DNA of 64,000 nucleotides from Neocallimastix lanati (nom. inval.) (GCA_016946835.1 JACVTC010000074.1:762001-826000); one strand, 5' to 3'; positions 39,443 to 51,806 are shown, counted from the stretch's first letter. The notes: generated from the letters alone by a model not told the origin. Made by a program: numbers and translations.

Positions 39443-42400
39443 TTAACTGCCTAATTCTTCTTTGACGTAATAGAAATTACTTCCTCCTAAAGCAGTCGTT
39501 AACGCTTCATCCCATTCATCTAAAATATATTCCGTTGGATTGGCACCACTACCACAAATTTGTCCATCTCCGGTTTTTCCACTAGCAGTAGCTCTACTCT
39601 CGATTAAAATGGTATCACCGTTGGTATATCTATATCTGACATGTTCTATTTTAAAATAAGAAATTTAAACAAAAAAGGTTTTTATTAACAAAAGAGTTGA
39701 AATATTTTTTTTTCTTCTCAAGTACTTTTTTACATAGTTTTTAAAAAGTAAATCATAATATATTTTATAAAATAAATCTTTATTCAAATAAGTTTAAAAA
39801 CAAAAAAAAAAGCAATTAAAAAAAAAAACTAATAATATTTTTATTTTTTTATAAAAAAAAAAAAAACTAATTAAAAAAAAACTAATAATATTTTTATTTT
39901 TTTATTAATAAAACTCATTTAATTGAATTATTTTTCTCTTCTTTTCGAAGAAATTAAAGTTCTTAATTTTTATGATATAAAAACAAAATAAATAAATAAA
40001 TTAATTTTCAAAAAGTCCAACTTTGTTGCTTACCCTTATCGACAGTAATATTTCCTACAGCATCAATATTAATTACCATGAAATGATCGGCTTTATCGGC
40101 TAATCCAAATAATCCACCGTCTGTACTAATGAAGTATTTTCCTTTGCTTTCAGATTTAATTTCAACAGATTTGTCAACAATACAAATTTTGATATTACCT
40201 GATCCACCTTGTTTGAATAAGGCACCAGTAGTTACTACATTACTTCCTTCATCGGCAGTTTCAGCACATGAAGTTCCAGAGATGGCAATAGCTTTACATC
40301 CTGTTGCACCTTGGCATTCAATGTAAGGAGCAGTTCCACTCACGCCATTTCCTGCATTTACTAAGAAACCGTTTGGAATATTGGTACCGGTAACGGAACT
40401 ACATTTTAAATGATTGGTAGCACCTTCACATTGATATAAGGAACCACTGGAACTTGCACTAGTTAAAGCTGCAGTATTACTTTCACCTGTAATGTAATAA
40501 CCGACAGAGTCAGTAGGATCAACGACAAGAATGTTCTTATCACTGTCAATTTCAATAGCTATAAATTTACCGGCTTCAAGGGAAATTCCAAATAACTCGG
40601 CAGACTTACTAATAATATGAATACTTGCACTTGTAGTTGTTATATACTTTTCTTCACCACTGAAAATACAGAGTTTGTTACCGGAATCGTACAAAGCTCC
40701 ATAGTTTCCACTAGTACAACTATCGGCAATCGTAGCAAGTTTACAAGCCGTGGAGGAAGTACAAACAATGTATCCGAAACCACTAGCATTTACTAAATAT
40801 CCTAATGGAGCATTTGCATTCGTTTTTCTATCAACACAATTGTTTTCACCATCACAATAGAATAAATATCCGTCTGCATCTGAATTGGTAACAATAACTC
40901 CATCTTTAACAAGGTAATAACCCTTTGGACACTTACTAGTAGTAGTGGGTATGCAATCATTACTACGTTTGGTGTTGGCATTAGATACTACGCAGGCTTT
41001 TCCGGCAGAGCAATTATAGTAGCTGGTACAGTCTTCTTGGCCTTCATCGACGACAGCCTCACATAAACCAGTTTTTCGATCATATACATTCCAATTCTTA
41101 TCGACACAGTAATCGGATCCTGAAGAATGAAAAGAAAGAAAATAAAATAAATAAAAATAAAAAGAATAGATTTACAAATTAAAAAAAAAAATTATAAAAA
41201 TAAAAAATATTTAGTATTTACTAATAAAAGTTCTTAAGTAATAAAAACTTTCTTTAATATTTAGTATTAACTAATAAAAATAAAAATTTTTAATTAATAG
41301 AATTTCCATTATAATAAAAATATTAATCAAAAAATTATTCCGATAAATTCAAACTTTTCCCCCATTCAAAAAATCAATTGAAGAATGGCATTGAAATTTT
41401 GAAATTTATATGAATAAATTCTTTTAATTTCAAAAGGAAGGTAACATTATATGAAATATAAAATATAAATAAAGGATTGATTCCTTTTTTTTTATACATA
41501 TATATATATAATAAATTTTATATAAATTAAAATTACGTACCGTTAATACCATCAGCTATTGCTAGTGTATTATCAACAACAATGATCTCGCCATAATCGC
41601 CACCAAGTAATTTTATTTTATCAATGACAAGGTACTTTTTTGTTGATTCTAATGAGACAACTTCAAATCCATTGGTAATGCTTTTAACAACAACCTGTGC
41701 AGAAATGGATCCACTTAATAAACCAGCACTGGTATCTTTTGCAAGGTATAACTTACCATCACCGTTCATAGTGATAGCACTAGTAGTTTCGGTGTCAACA
41801 CAAAGACTTCCTCCTGCTTTTAGTTCTCCTGCAGTACACTCCTCTACACTACTTATATCACCACCAGAACCAAGTGCAGTAACCGTACCACCTGAAGCAA
41901 TAGAATAATATTTATTATCAGCGGTTTTATAATAACCTGGAGTTGTGACTTCTTCACATTCTTCAGTATTTAACTTAATTACTCCTAAATAGTTAGATAC
42001 ATAAATATAATTTCCTGCCACACAGCCGGAACTGTCAGAAACAGTACATGAGGTACCATGATCAATAGTTACAGTGCAAGCTTTTTTTTATAGTACAAAA
42101 AATAAATTAAATATATTAATAATGGAGATTTTGTTTTTCTTTTTCATAAATATTTGGTATTTAATTCTTCATTTTTTGACAGTTAAATTAGAAATAAACT
42201 TTTTTTTAAAAAAAATTACCATGAACAGAAACCAAGTTTCCTAAGAAGACTATAGCAAAAAGTCTATCCAAAAAGAAGCAGTTATTTCAAGAAATTATAA
42301 AATAAGTATTATAATGTTTAAATAGTTTTAATAAATGAGTTCTTTTTTAAAAATAAATAATTTAAAATAAATTAAATTAATACTAAATAAAATAAATAAT

Positions 42401-42466
42401 TAATAAAAATTTAATATTTGTAAAATATGATTTTTTTTAATACCCTAAAAACTTTTTCACGAACAT
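39443..42466 (-). CDS. Gene 10: secreted Cys-rich modular protein with two B modules, 631 aa, 5 exons
   Basis: Exons (minus): 42444-42466, 42220-42263, 41541-42080, 40034-41119, 39443-39645; 1896 nt ending at TAA. Residues 1-22 are the signal peptide (MFVKKFLGLFAIVFLGN ... SVHA). Residues 23-202 are module A (CTVTIDHGTSCTVSDSSGC, NTEECEEVTTPGYYKTADN, GGSLCVDTETTSAITM). Residues 203-564 are a single fused exon: Cys segment (DYCVDKNWNVYDRKTGLC, EDCTSYYNCSAGKAC) and two B modules (GYYLVKDG ... GYLVNASGFGYIVCTSS; then GYYITGES ... GFLVNAGNGV ... PYIECQGATGCKAI ... GKYFISTDGGLFGL). Residues 565-631 are the tail (VRYRYTNGDTILIESR, FYYVKEELGS). Exon layout and sequence are those of gene 4, its nearest paralogue about 30 kb away. 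The last intron (388 nt) contains repeated poly-A/ACTAATAATATTTTT strings. It is separated from gene 9 by tRNA-Met 1 and E1. Confidence 0.9.
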
Positions 42467-43518
42467 CTTTACTTCAAAAAGGTGAGTTGAACTTCTGATA
42501 GAAAAATTATCTTAAATTATATTTACAAGAATAAAGTTTGAATATTTAGAATATAAAAAAAAAAAAAAAAAAAAGAAAAGAAATATACAATTTCCTTTTT
42601 TTTTTTTTTTTTTTTTATTTTTATTTATTTATTTATTATTTTTAAATAAAAATAAATATTAGAGAATATTATTTTTATTATTTTATGAATTTTAAAAAAT
42701 TTTTCATAAATAAGATTTAAATGGAATTTATATTTTTTAAAAAATTAAAGTTTTCCTTATGCTAAATATGAAAATTCGGGAAGGTTTTTTAAATGAATAG
42801 TAATAAATCTCCAATAAACCCTAAATAATGATTACTTTCTCATTTAGAATTAAGTTTTAAATTTTAAAAGTGATTATTGAAATTAAAACACTCAAAGAAA
42901 AACATTCATTTCGAAATGACAAGCATAATACTATTATTTTTTATATTTATATTGTATATAAATCAAAATAACTAAAGTAATATATAATAAATAAAAAAAT
43001 ATTAAAAATATTAATTAAAAGTTATTTTGATTTTTTTTTTTTTTATTTTATTAATCTTTTTTTACAATTATTAATTATTAATTATATGAATGTATGATTA
43101 TATATTAAATAAATAAATTAAATATTTTATAAATGAATAAATAATAATATTTTAAATAAATATAAATAATATATAGAATATCATAGTTAAATATATTCTA
43201 TTTATATTATATAAATTATTTATATAAATTTATATCATATATAATTAATTTTAATATTATAAAATTATTTATTATTATTTATTTTTTTATTCATTCATTT
43301 CTTAAAATAATTATTTATCGATAAATTAAATTTTTATTCATATTATTAAAGAATAATAAAAAAAGAAAAAAGAAATATTTAATAATAATTTAATAGTAAT
43401 TATTTTTTATATTATTATTACTATTATTAATGAATCAATTAAAAAAAAATGCACTTTTTGAATTGTCAACCTATAAAATAATTAATATAATGGATAAATA
43501 AAAATAAATATATTATGA

Positions 43519-43549
<31 letters not shown>

Positions 43550-44650
43550 AGAATTAATATATATAAATATTAACATGTATTTTATTCACAAATCTATGTA
43601 TTTTTTATTGTAGAGGTTTTTTTTAATATATATGAATTAAAAATATTTGAAGTTTTAGAGCAAAGTTTAATAAATGTAAATTAAAACAAAATAAATTATA
43701 AGTTTTCTTTACTTTCGTTATTGTTTTTCTTAAAAAAAAAAAAAATAAAAAGAATAATATTTTTTACAAATTATTTTAATATTAAACTACCTTATATTTA
43801 TTATTTACAATTACTACTATATATAATTATTCAAATCGATATTTATATTTTGAATTATAAATAGTAAAAATAATTCTTATAAATAAATTTTATTATTTAA
43901 AAAAGAAATTATTATTACTAAGATATTAAAAGAAATATTTTTTTTCTTAATGAAATTAATTATGAATTAGTTATTTATTATTGGAGTTTTTTCGATGTTT
44001 ATTTTTTCCAATTGAAGGCATTATTATTAAATAATATCAATATATATTAATTTATTAATAATAGTAATTAATGTTATAAATAAAAACTATTATTTAATTA
44101 TTTATAATATATAATTACTATTATATAAAATTTGTTATATATACATATTATTATATAAATTTATTATAATGCAAAATAAAAAATATATATATATATGTAT
44201 ATTTTTATAAAATATCCAGATATACTATCAATATTAATCTGGAAATATGTAAAATTGGTAAAGATGTATTCTGTACAAAAAATAATGAAAAAATATAATT
44301 ATAATGATATTATTGATAGTATTCAAATTTACTTACTTCTTCATAAATTAATTTCAATTAAAGAAATGAATTGTTATTGAATTAAAAGTTTTAATTTAAA
44401 TAAAATAAAAATCGAAAGAATATCTTTTTCTTTTTTATTTATTTATTTATTATTTTTACAATATTATTATAATGAAAAAAAAAATAATAATAATAATAAA
44501 ATTTAAAAAGTTAAAGATCCTACTTAAGGAGAAACGTTATAAATAAAAAAAAAAGAAGGGTAAATCCCACTAATATCTCAGACAGTAAAAACTAATTTTA
44601 TTATTCCTACTTAATTTTCCAAGGAAAAAATTTTATTGAAAACTCCAGGA
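42467..44650. other. Intergenic upstream of gene 10
   Basis: Upstream element, then about 1.9 kb of AT-only sequence with poly-A/T tracts. No gene or RNA seen; an open frame at 44195-44380 is unsupported. Confidence 0.6.
42711..42753 (-). promoter_or_regulatory. Family upstream element, gene 10
   Basis: Conserved block 245 bp before the ATG, the farthest and one of the more diverged copies (AAACTTTAATTTTTTA, then ATATAAATTCC). Confidence 0.5.
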
Positions 44651-44665
44651 GCGAAGTTGGCACAG
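44651..44665 (+). pseudogene. Truncated tRNA-Met 5' fragment a
   Basis: GCGAAGTTGGCACAG matches the first 15 nt of the tRNA-Met genes with one change (G to A), then diverges into AATTTAAATGTAAAAGC. It lies exactly 90 bp before tRNA-Met 2. Confidence 0.7.
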
Positions 44666-44740
44666 AATTTAAATGTAAAAGCTAACCCTATTATCAATAC
44701 TTAATTTTCCAATAAAAATTATTTCAACAATATGCAAGAA

Positions 44741-44813
44741 GCGAAGTTGGCGCAGTCGGCAGTGCGTAAGTCTCATAATCTTAAGGTCGTGAGTTCGAAC
44801 CTCACACTTCGCA
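44741..44813 (+). tRNA. tRNA-Met(CAT) 2, elongator
   Basis: Same 73-nt sequence as copy 1 apart from GTGC for GCGC in the 3' D-stem strand, which changes a G-C to a G-U pair and keeps the fold. The genome encodes the discriminator A. Confidence 0.93.
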
Positions 44814-45443
44814 TATTTTTAATTAATTTTTAAATTTTTTTTTAATGGTAATAATTAAAAAAAATATCTCTTTTTTATAATTAATTATTGTTTTTAAATG
44901 GAAAATTTTATAAGATCATGTAAATATAAGTATTAATTTAACCAACTTTTAATAATTATTAGATTTGCTAATAAATAAATATTAAATATAAAAATAAAAA
45001 TATAAAAAAAAAAAAAATACAATAATTTTTATATAATAAGATAACAATAAAAGTTAAAAAAAATTATTTTCATTAATTATAATTAAACTTTTTATGTTTT
45101 TATTTTTTTAGCATCAATTAACATTTATTTAATTTTACTTATAATTAATTTATTTTTATTATTAATTTCAAATAAAGAAATTTAAATATTATTATCAATA
45201 GTTATTGATATAAAATTAAACAACATATATTATATTTTTATTTTTAATTTTATTTAATTTTTATTATTTATTAATAATCTGTTAGTATTAATTATCATTT
45301 AAAAGTTATATTTTAAATAATAAATAACATTATTTTTAAATAACATATGTATATAAATGTAAAAGCTAACAATATAATCAATAATTAATTTTATTTTTCC
45401 TACTTAATTTTCCAAGGAAAATATTTTATTGAAAATTCCAGGA

Positions 45444-45458
45444 GCGAAGTTGGCACAG
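45444..45458 (+). pseudogene. Truncated tRNA-Met 5' fragment b
   Basis: Same as fragment a, including the G to A change, 90 bp before tRNA-Met 3. Confidence 0.7.
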
Positions 45459-45533
45459 AATTTAAATGTAAAAGCTAACCCTATAATCAATAATTAATTT
45501 TCCAATAAAAATTATTTTAAAAATATGCAAGAA

Positions 45534-45606
45534 GCGAAGTTGGCGCAGTCGGCAGCGCGTAAGTCTCATAATCTTAAGGTCGTGAGTTCGAACCTCACAC
45601 TTCGCA
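45534..45606 (+). tRNA. tRNA-Met(CAT) 3, elongator
   Basis: Consensus 73-nt sequence; all stems pair; CAT anticodon. Confidence 0.95.
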
Positions 45607-46090
45607 GTATTTTTATATTTTAAATTATCAGAAATATATAATATGGAATTTAAATTTAATTTAATCACAATGAATTATTTTTCATAAATAAAATATTTTT
45701 GTTTTGATATACTATTGGCTTCAAACCTTCAAATTTTCCAACACCTGAAACAATACCAAAAAAATGCAGAAGTAAAACTAGGTAAGGAATTTGAATTAAC
45801 ATTTAATTGGATTCTATTACCATTGTTAGTTGTACAAAAAAAGACATATAAATAAAAATAAAAAAAAACTATTTTCTTTTATTATACTCATAAAATACTT
45901 TATAGTTAAAAATAAAAATTTAATAATATAATAATACTATTATATTTTCAATTGAATGTAATTAATTATAAAATTAATTCTTATATTTACATAATTTTAT
46001 AAAATTTTCCATATAAAAACAATAATTAATTATAAAAAAGAGATATTTTTTTTAATTATTAAAACGCCATTAAAAAATAAATTCAAAATA

Positions 46091-46163
46091 TGCGAAGTGT
46101 GAGGTTCGAACTCACGACCTTAAGATTATGAGACTTACGCGCTGCCGACTGCGCCAACTTCGC
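46091..46163 (-). tRNA. tRNA-Met(CAT) 4, elongator
   Basis: Consensus 73-nt sequence, minus strand. Its 5' flank is interrupted right at the gene: the shared flank (AATTTTTGAAATATTTTTTA) reappears only at about 48445. Confidence 0.95.
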
Positions 46164-46783
46164 TTCGTGTGGATTCCTTTAATAATTCTATTAAGAACTA
46201 ACTCAAAATAGAATTATTAACTACAACTTAACGACTAATTCATTAAGTTGAGAAAATAAAATAAAATAAATTTTTTTTACCTTTAAAGTAGAGTTTATTA
46301 TAAAATTAATTATAATAATAACACAAAAAGTAAGAGAAGAATTGTTTGTATAAATGGATTTTAAAAATATGTTTTTGAATAAAATATTTTTATTAATTTA
46401 TTAAAGTTAGAAATATAAAATTGTTACTATTATAACTATGTTTTTTATAATAATAACTCTTGATTTCTCAAAGAGAACTCAAGAGCCTTATTTATATTTT
46501 TTTATGAAAATAAGGTTAAATAAGAAAGGGTTTTCTAATCTTAACAAATCTCTTATCTAGGAAAAGATTAGATAGAAAAACCTAGATAAGTTTTCGATCG
46601 ATATTCTATCCATATCGATCATAGCATTAATTAAGTAAAACCGATTACTTCTAAAAAGTAATTGGAAAAAATCTTAATTAATTGATTTTCCAATCTAATG
46701 ATCGAAAATAAAAGAATAAAATAATAAAAGATATTTCGATCATATAATTTATCCTTATATTAAAAATATAAAATTAAATAGTT

Positions 46784-46838
46784 TATAAAATACAGAATAC
46801 ATTATAAAATACAGAATACATTATAAAATACAGAATAA
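46784..46838. repeat. 19-bp tandem repeat, about three copies
   Basis: Unit TATAAAATACAGAATACAT. Confidence 0.8.
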
Positions 46839-47124
46839 AATACAATACAAAATACATTAGTTACAGTAGAGAATTTAACATATTGTAAATATATTATTTA
46901 AAATTAATTAAATAAATTTTGTTAAATTAATGAATATTTAAAATTAAATTAAATAAATTTAATAAATATTATATGTAATTAAATAAAGTTATAGTTATAA
47001 TAACTTAACTAAGAAAATATAATTATTTGCTAACAAATAATTATAGATTCTTACAATTCCATACGGGGTGTCACTAAATACCTTGTATTTCCTATTAAAT
47101 ACTCTTAATAACAATAAAATAAAA

Positions 47125-47745
47125 ACTATTATTAAATCTTATTATTAAAATCTTTTATTAATATTAAATCTAATAGAAATTATTATTAAATATTCTTATA
47201 AATTTCTTTTATTAATATTAAATATAGTAAAAATTATTATTAAATATTCTTATTAAAATCTTTTATTAATATCAAATCTAATAAAAATAATTATTAAATA
47301 TTCTTATTAATTTCTTTTATTAATATCAAATCGAATAAAAATTATTATTAAATATTCTTATAAAATTCTTTTATTAATATTAAATATAATAAAAATTATT
47401 ATTAAATATTCTTATTAATTTCTTTTATTAATATTAAATATAATAAAAATTATTATTAAATATTATTATTAATTTCTTTTATTAATATTAAATATAATAA
47501 AAATTATTATTAAATATTATTATTAATTTCTTTTATTAATATTAAATATAATAAAAATTATTATTAAATATTCTTATTAATTTCTTTTATTAATATCAAA
47601 TCTAATAAAAATTATTATTAAATATTCTTATAAAATTCTTTTATTAATATTAAATATAATAAAAATTATTATTAAATATTATTATTAATTTCTTTTATTA
47701 ATATCAAATATAATAAAAATTATTACTAAATATTCTTATTAAAAA
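47125..47745. repeat. 54-bp minisatellite, about 11-12 copies
   Basis: Phase checked at 47401, 47455 and 47509 (ATTAAATATT, 54 bp apart). The unit contains TTTCTTTTATTAATATTAAA and AATAAAAATTATTATTAAA. Copies differ by a few substitutions and small indels. Confidence 0.85.
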
Positions 47746-47935
47746 TTATATAATATTTAAATCATTACTAATTCTTATTTTTATATTAAGAATAATAAAA
47801 ACCTATTTCAATAAATATTTGATGTAAAATACAGAATTATAAGTTTCTGTATAATATTTTCTAAAATCTTTGAAATAAACTAAAAATAAAACAAAAATCA
47901 AAAATAAATTAAATCTTTATTAAAATAAAAATGAA

Positions 47936-48020
47936 CTAAAATACAGAAGAATTCCAATAATAAAAATGATCTAAAATACAGAAGAATTCCAATAATAAAA
48001 ATGATCTAAAATACAGAAAA
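47936..48020. repeat. 35-bp tandem repeat, 2.5 copies
   Basis: Unit begins CTAAAATACAGAAGAATTCC. It shares the ATACAGAA string with the 19-bp array, so both probably belong to one element. Confidence 0.8.
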
Positions 48021-48965
48021 TATCAATTCTGTATAATTTTCTCTCTGAAAACAATATCAAGAAGAAGCTACCGCCCGGAATGCCCTTCGTGATACAATCT
48101 CTAAATTAATTTTTTATATTTTAATTTAATAAATGTTATTTTTTTTTTTTTTAAAAAAATAATTTAAAATAATAGTTAAAAATTAAAATAAAATAGTTAT
48201 AATAGTTTTTTTATAAAGAATATATTAATAATAAATAAAATGTATTAAAATAAAAGTATAAAAAGAAGAATAAATTTCTTTCTTTTTAATACTTGGAACA
48301 AATAATTTTAATTTTAAATTTAAATAAAGAATATTTTAAAATTTAATTTTTTTCTTGTTTCCAAATTTATTTTTATAGTTATGTGTTAATATTTATTTTT
48401 TTTTGTTTCGAATATCTTAGTGTTTCAACCCCAGCCCGTATCAAATTTTTGAAATATTTTTTATTGAAAAATTATTGATAATAGGGTTAGCTTTTACATT
48501 TATATATATATGTTATTTAAAAATAATATTACTTAGTATTTAAAAAGTAACTTTTAAATGATAATTAATACTAATAGATTATTAATAAATGATAAATATT
48601 AAATAAAATTAAAAATAAAAATATAATATATGCTGTTTAATTTTTTATCAATAACTATTGATAATAATATTTAAATTTCTTTATTTGAAATTAATAATAA
48701 AAATAAATTAATTATAAGTGAATTTAAACTTTTTATTTTTTTATTTTTTTTAGTATCAACTAACATTTATTTAAGTATAATTAATGAAAATAAAATAATT
48801 TTTTTTTAACTGTTATTGTTATCATATTATATAAATATTATTGTATTTTGTTTTTTTTCTTATATTTTTATTTTTATATTTAATATTTATTTATTAGTAA
48901 ATCTAATAATTATTAAAAGTTTGTTAAATTAATAATTATATTTATATAATCTTATTAAATTTTCC

Positions 48966-49347
48966 CGGCATGGCACCAAATAATCGGATGAGGTTTCTAT
49001 CCTGGGATATCATGAGACCACACGTGATGTCTATAAGGCTTTCCCTCAAATGATTATTTCACCCAACCCTGATACTACGCTTTGAATTGAAGCATAGACC
49101 TTGATGATTGTAAAATTTCCAATCGCCATTGATTACACCCACTAGGGAGGAGTTAATGGTTCCGTTCTGATGCTCGTAGTCATTAGAGATATATGTAGGA
49201 ACGTTAGGAATGCATCTCCGGGCAGTGTGTAACGACGATTGAGAGCGGCGAAGCTGATACAGTATGCCAATAACTCATCACCTTACAGTTAATTAATAAC
49301 TGTATGGCCATATGGGAGATGGGTACCCATATGTGCAAGTCTATGTT
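48966..49347. mobile_element. 382-bp GC-richer insertion with 14-bp target duplication
   Basis: TTATTAAATTTTCC stands at 48952-48965 and again at 49348-49361. Uninterrupted versions of the site occur in the paralogous flanks near 46003, 52366 and, inverted, 44899. The insert starts CGGCATGGCACC, ends AAGTCTATGTT, is clearly less AT-rich than its surroundings and contains a palindromic CCATATGGGAGATGGGTACC stretch. No long ORF and no terminal poly-A. The duplication length suits a retroposed (SINE or LINE-end) sequence; I do not recognise the family. Confidence 0.75.
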
Positions 49348-49442
49348 TTATTAAATTTTCCATTGAAAAACAATAATTAATTATAAAAAAGAGATATTTT
49401 TTTTTAATTATTAAATCACCATTAAAAAATTAATTAAAAATA

Positions 49443-49515
49443 TGCGAAGTGTGAGGTTCGAACTCACGACCTTAAGATTATGAGACTTACGCGCTGCCGA
49501 CTGCGCCAACTTCGC
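49443..49515 (-). tRNA. tRNA-Met(CAT) 5, elongator
   Basis: Consensus 73-nt sequence, minus strand. Confidence 0.95.
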
Positions 49516-50428
49516 CTTCTTGGTTTTTTTAAAAATATTCTATTTATAAATTAAATCTCAATAAAATTTATAATTGTAACCTAATCCAAAATTAAAAATT
49601 AAACATAATTTAAATTAATGTAAAAAAAAAGTATTTATAAACATTATTAATAAAACTAATTCATTATTATTTATACTTAAATATTAATTATTACATAAAT
49701 ATATGAATTATTACCGAAATAAATAATTATATTTATCAAATTGTTCTAAAAAGAGGTTTTATAATAAAACATTAATATTAAAATTATATATAAATACTAT
49801 ATTTATTTACTCAAAATGATAATTTTAAATAAAAATAATAATAGAAAGAATAAATAAATTATAACGTTATTAGCAAAATTTTAATATAATTTTATTTAAA
49901 AATGATTAATAATAAAGGAGATTACTTTTTAATTTTTTTTTTTTTTTTTTTTTGTATTTTACTTTTATACTATTTTTATCAGTTGTGCTATTGAGTTTAT
50001 TATTCATTATAATCAATTATAATAAATTCTACTGAATAAAAATAAGTATTTTTATACTTATTTTCATTCTTTTATAATAATTAAGTAATATTTGATTATT
50101 AAATAGATATAATAATTTAATTATATTTATTTATATAATTAAATTATTATATAAATTATTACATTTTGTTGAAAATTTTGTATTGAAAAATTAAATATGA
50201 ATAATTAGGAAAGTTTTCATATTTATTTGCATGAAAATTTATTTAACTTTAGTTTTATATATATAGTAATATCTAATAAATCAATAATCAATAACAAATA
50301 AAAAATATTAATTAATATAAAAGAAACGTTCAGAAAAAATGAATTAGTCTTATTTTTGATATTACTCTTTAGAACATTTAATAATTATAGAATTTTTAAA
50401 GTAAAAATTAAAAATAAAAATTGCCCAT

Positions 50429-50501
50429 TGCGAAGTGTGAGGTTCGAACTCACGACCTTAAGATTATGAGACTTACGCGCTGCCGACTGCGCCAACTTCG
50501 C
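50429..50501 (-). tRNA. tRNA-Met(CAT) 6, elongator
   Basis: Consensus 73-nt sequence, minus strand; LTR element E2 begins 66 bp upstream of it. Confidence 0.95.
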
Positions 50502-50566
50502 TTCTCGTGAATTTTTGAAATATTTTTTATTGGAAAATTAATTATCAATTATAGGGTTAGCTTTTA

Positions 50567-51789
50567 TGTCACGAATACTAGTGGATTTGAGGTTAAAATT
50601 CACTATTAGATCAATTGAAATTTAGTTTAGTTATTGACAAAAATTATTTTAATTCGATTTTAATTATTAAAATAAATATTAGAAGCATTAAATAATTAGA
50701 AGTCAAAGGGTTTGGACTTATTTAATAAAGATAATTTAATTTATTTTAACCCTTAAGAATTTAATAAAAATAACCTGAAGAAAAACAATGACAACTCAAC
50801 AAATAATGGAAATATTATATTGACATTCCCACTAAAAGTATATTCATTAGAAAGCTACGAAAGAGAACTACAACATATGTTAAAATTAACCTTATTGGAC
50901 AACTAGATAACGAGATATTGGACTTTAAAAATATTCTAAATATAAAAAATAATTTAATTATTTAATTAAGACCCTAAATTATTAATTAAAAAATCTATAT
51001 TAGATAAGATCTCTTAACTTGGAAATTATATTATTAATTTTTATTATTAATTAAAAAATACAGAATTAGTTATTAGTAATAGTTTTATAATATTTTAAAT
51101 AAGTTTATATGTTTTATATATTTTATTATTATATATTTTATTCAATTATTTTCTAAAAGATTCTATGGAATTCTTTATCATTCTAAAGATTTCCGAAAGA
51201 GAATTTTTAATTAGTTTTAATATTTTATTTTATTTTTTATTATTAAATTAGTTTTATTATTAAATTGTTTTATGATTAATTATATAGTATTGTATTAAAA
51301 GATTCTTATCAATATTATTTTATTATTATATCTTATATAGTTTATATACATATATGAATATATTAAGATTAGAATGTATTATTTAATTATATTGTTAATT
51401 ATTATTTTAGTTTAATATAAAAAGGATTTGAAATTCCATATTTTGAATTCTTTGTAAGATTATTAACCTATTAATCTAATTTGAATCTATTAACATAAAG
51501 TTAATGAATTAATTATAACAATAAATAATTCTTTTTATTAATCTTAGTTAATTTTATTATTAAAAATATATTAAATAAAGTTCTAATAAAACATAAATCT
51601 TAAATATTGAAATTTTAATTATAAAACTCTGTGTGTATTATTTATTATTTAAAATTAATTAAATTGTTATAATTTATAAGAACATTTTGACCTGACCAAT
51701 TTAACTCATATTAGGAAAGATATAGCAAGAATCTAACCTATCACTCAATAAGATTTAACTGTAATCTTACCACCTATAAAAACTTTTCA
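50567..51789. mobile_element. LTR-like element E2 (1223 bp) with 5-bp target duplication
   Basis: Starts TGTCACGAATAC, ends AAACTTTTCA (TG..CA) and is flanked by TTTTA at 50562-50566 and 51790-51794. Removing it restores AGGGTTAGCTTTTACATTTA, the arrangement seen uninterrupted near 48480 and, inverted, at 45463-45481. Homologous to E1. No ORF, so a solo LTR or a nonautonomous element. Confidence 0.75.
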
Positions 51790-51806
51790 TTTTACATTTA
51801 AATTAT

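Larger units (their letters stand above)
44651..45606. repeat. 793-bp tandem duplication carrying tRNA-Met 2 and 3
   Basis: The truncated fragments (44651, 45444) and the tRNAs (44741, 45534) are each exactly 793 bp apart, with the same intervening TAAAAGCTAACCCTA string. Confidence 0.8.
46170..48084. mobile_element. Putative 1.9-kb insertion at the 5' end of tRNA-Met 4
   Basis: CTTCGTG stands at 46163-46169 (including the last plus-strand base of the tRNA gene) and at 48085-48091, a possible 7-bp target duplication. Ends are TGGATTCC and, inverted, GGCATTCC. It contains the 19-, 54- and 35-bp tandem arrays and has no ORF. A further segment to about 48443 must also be inserted, so the event may be nested. 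Nature unclear. Confidence 0.4.
48475..50566. repeat. Duplicated block A with tRNA-Met 5 and 6
   Basis: Matches 51880-53572 (block B) in order and orientation, including both tRNAs and the AT spacer between them (986 versus 977 bp between tRNA 5' ends). The main difference is the 382-bp insert present only here. Confidence 0.85.

Noticed and set aside
45462-45668. 68-codon open frame antisense to tRNA-Met 3
   Set aside because: It reads through a well-formed tRNA gene on the opposite strand; no other support.
47125-47745. CRISPR array
   Set aside because: Units are contiguous 54-bp repeats without unique spacers, and the genome is eukaryotic.
48966-49347. Hammerhead ribozyme or rRNA fragment in the GC-richer insert
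   Set aside because: CTGATG-type strings occur, but there is no matching GAAA core arrangement, and no recognisable rRNA or snRNA signature.
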